5,942 nt of DNA, from NCBI GenBank assembly GCA_027325905.1, contig DAIEEM010000290.1, positions 1 through 5,942 on the forward strand. Direction: 5' to 3'. The notes beneath the pieces were generated by a model. The model was not told the DNA's origin. It saw only the letters and a list, made by a program, of their open reading frames with translations, and searched no databases. Every line of letters begins with the position of its first letter. Within the stretch, counting starts at the first letter, position 1. This document shows, in pieces, positions 5,468-5,942 of the stretch. The stretch is from Rhodocyclaceae bacterium. Lineage in GTDB: Bacteria > Pseudomonadota > Gammaproteobacteria > Burkholderiales > Rhodocyclaceae. The translations under genes were made by a program, and so were the position numbers.

Positions 5468-5942
5468 CAAATTGACCTCTCGATCTTCAACCCTAAAGCG
5501 CGCCCGCTGATCGGTGTCGACATCAGTTCCTTTGCCGTGAAAATGGTGGAACTGGCCGACAACGGCAAGGGCGACTTGCGGATCGAGCACTACGCGATCG
5601 AGCTTCTGCCCAAGGATGCGGTGGTGGACGGCAACATCGCCAATCTCGAGGCGACGACGGAGACGATCGAACGCTGCTGGAAGCGCTTGAACACGGCCAC
5701 GAAGTACGTAGCCCTGGCGCTGCCCACGGCGGCGGTTATCACGAAGAAGATCATCCTGCCGGCGAATCTGGGCGAGCAGGAAATGGAAGTCCAGGTCGAG
5801 TCCGAGGCGAACCAGTACATCCCCTTCGCCCTGGACGAGGTGAACCTCGCCTTCCAGGTCATCGGTCCGGCGCCTTCGGGCCCCGACGAGGTCGATGTGT
5901 TGATTGCGGCCTCGCGCAAGGAAAAGGTCGAGGATCGCGTGG
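5465..5942 (+). CDS. pilM: Type IV pilus assembly protein PilM (5' part, runs off the window)
   Basis: PilM is a cytoplasmic actin-like ATP-binding protein. It binds the N-terminal tail of the membrane protein PilN and links the PilNOP alignment complex to the pilus motors. The first 159 codons are present and open to the window edge. Reading from the TTG gives an N-terminus (QIDLSIFNPKARP) leading into LIGVDISSFAVKMVEL (15-30), the actin-like phosphate-1 motif. Then come ALPTAAVITKKI (85-96) and ESEANQYIPFALDEVNLAFQVIG (112 onward), a stretch highly typical of PilM. It diverges from ponA across 157 bases and has its own promoter. In related genomes it heads a pilMNOPQ operon, so pilN is expected just beyond the window. 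Confidence in the family is high; the non-ATG start is well supported but unverified. Confidence 0.95.
   Translation, partial: MQIDLSIFNPKARPLIGVDISSFAVKMVELADNGKGDLRIEHYAIELLPKDAVVDGNIANLEATTETIERCWKRLNTATKYVALALPTAAVITKKIILPANLGEQEMEVQVESEANQYIPFALDEVNLAFQVIGPAPSGPDEVDVLIAASRKEKVEDRV

Noticed and set aside
1..5942. CRISPR arrays, insertion sequences, tRNA or rRNA genes, phage or defence genes
   Set aside because: No regularly spaced repeats, terminal inverted repeats, transposase motifs or structural RNA signatures were seen. Apart from the duplicated operator the window is ordinary core genome.

Overview
The window looks like chromosomal DNA from a GC-rich betaproteobacterium, most likely of the Rhodocyclales or a close relative. 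This rests on protein resemblance and gene order: the cluster lysA, lptM, cyaY, ponA (mrcA), pilM is a familiar core arrangement in that class. No database was searched. There are five complete genes on the minus strand, one complete gene on the plus strand (cyaY), the 5' part of pilM on the plus strand at the right edge, and the first 11 bases of a further minus-strand gene at the left edge.

Positions 1-990, minus strand: a small regulatory module. A TetR-family repressor gene (354-956) lies upstream of a gene for a TusA-type sulfur carrier protein (22-249). A short hairpin followed by eight T's separates them. The same 20-base partly palindromic sequence lies just in front of each gene (286-305 and 967-986). 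This is good evidence that the repressor controls both itself and the TusA-like gene. The repressor keeps a cysteine (C108) and a lysine (K176) that align with the redox-switch pair C106/K175 of E. coli NemR, so it may sense electrophiles or reactive chlorine. The TusA-like gene is followed after a 10-base gap with a strong ribosome binding site by another start codon, so the module continues beyond the window.

Positions 1133-2577, minus strand: lptM (outer-membrane lipoprotein, LPS translocon maturation) and lysA (diaminopimelate decarboxylase). They overlap by 4 bases in an ATGA and form a coupled operon. The 176 bases between tetR and lysA hold the second operator and no gene or clear terminator that I can see.

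Positions 2612-5307: cyaY (frataxin-like, plus strand) diverges from lptM across only 34 bases. It converges on ponA (minus strand, bifunctional class A penicillin-binding protein). The cyaY and ponA stop codons share a single palindromic CTAG.

Positions 5308-5942: a 157-base divergent intergenic region carries a good sigma-70 promoter for pilM, which encodes the actin-like cytoplasmic protein of the type IV pilus alignment complex. pilM starts at a TTG and runs off the right edge. The right-hand half thus combines cell-envelope genes (DAP/lysine metabolism, peptidoglycan polymerisation, LPS export) with the head of a type IV pilus operon. Most of the window is ordinary core genome. The least conventional part is the TetR/TusA module.
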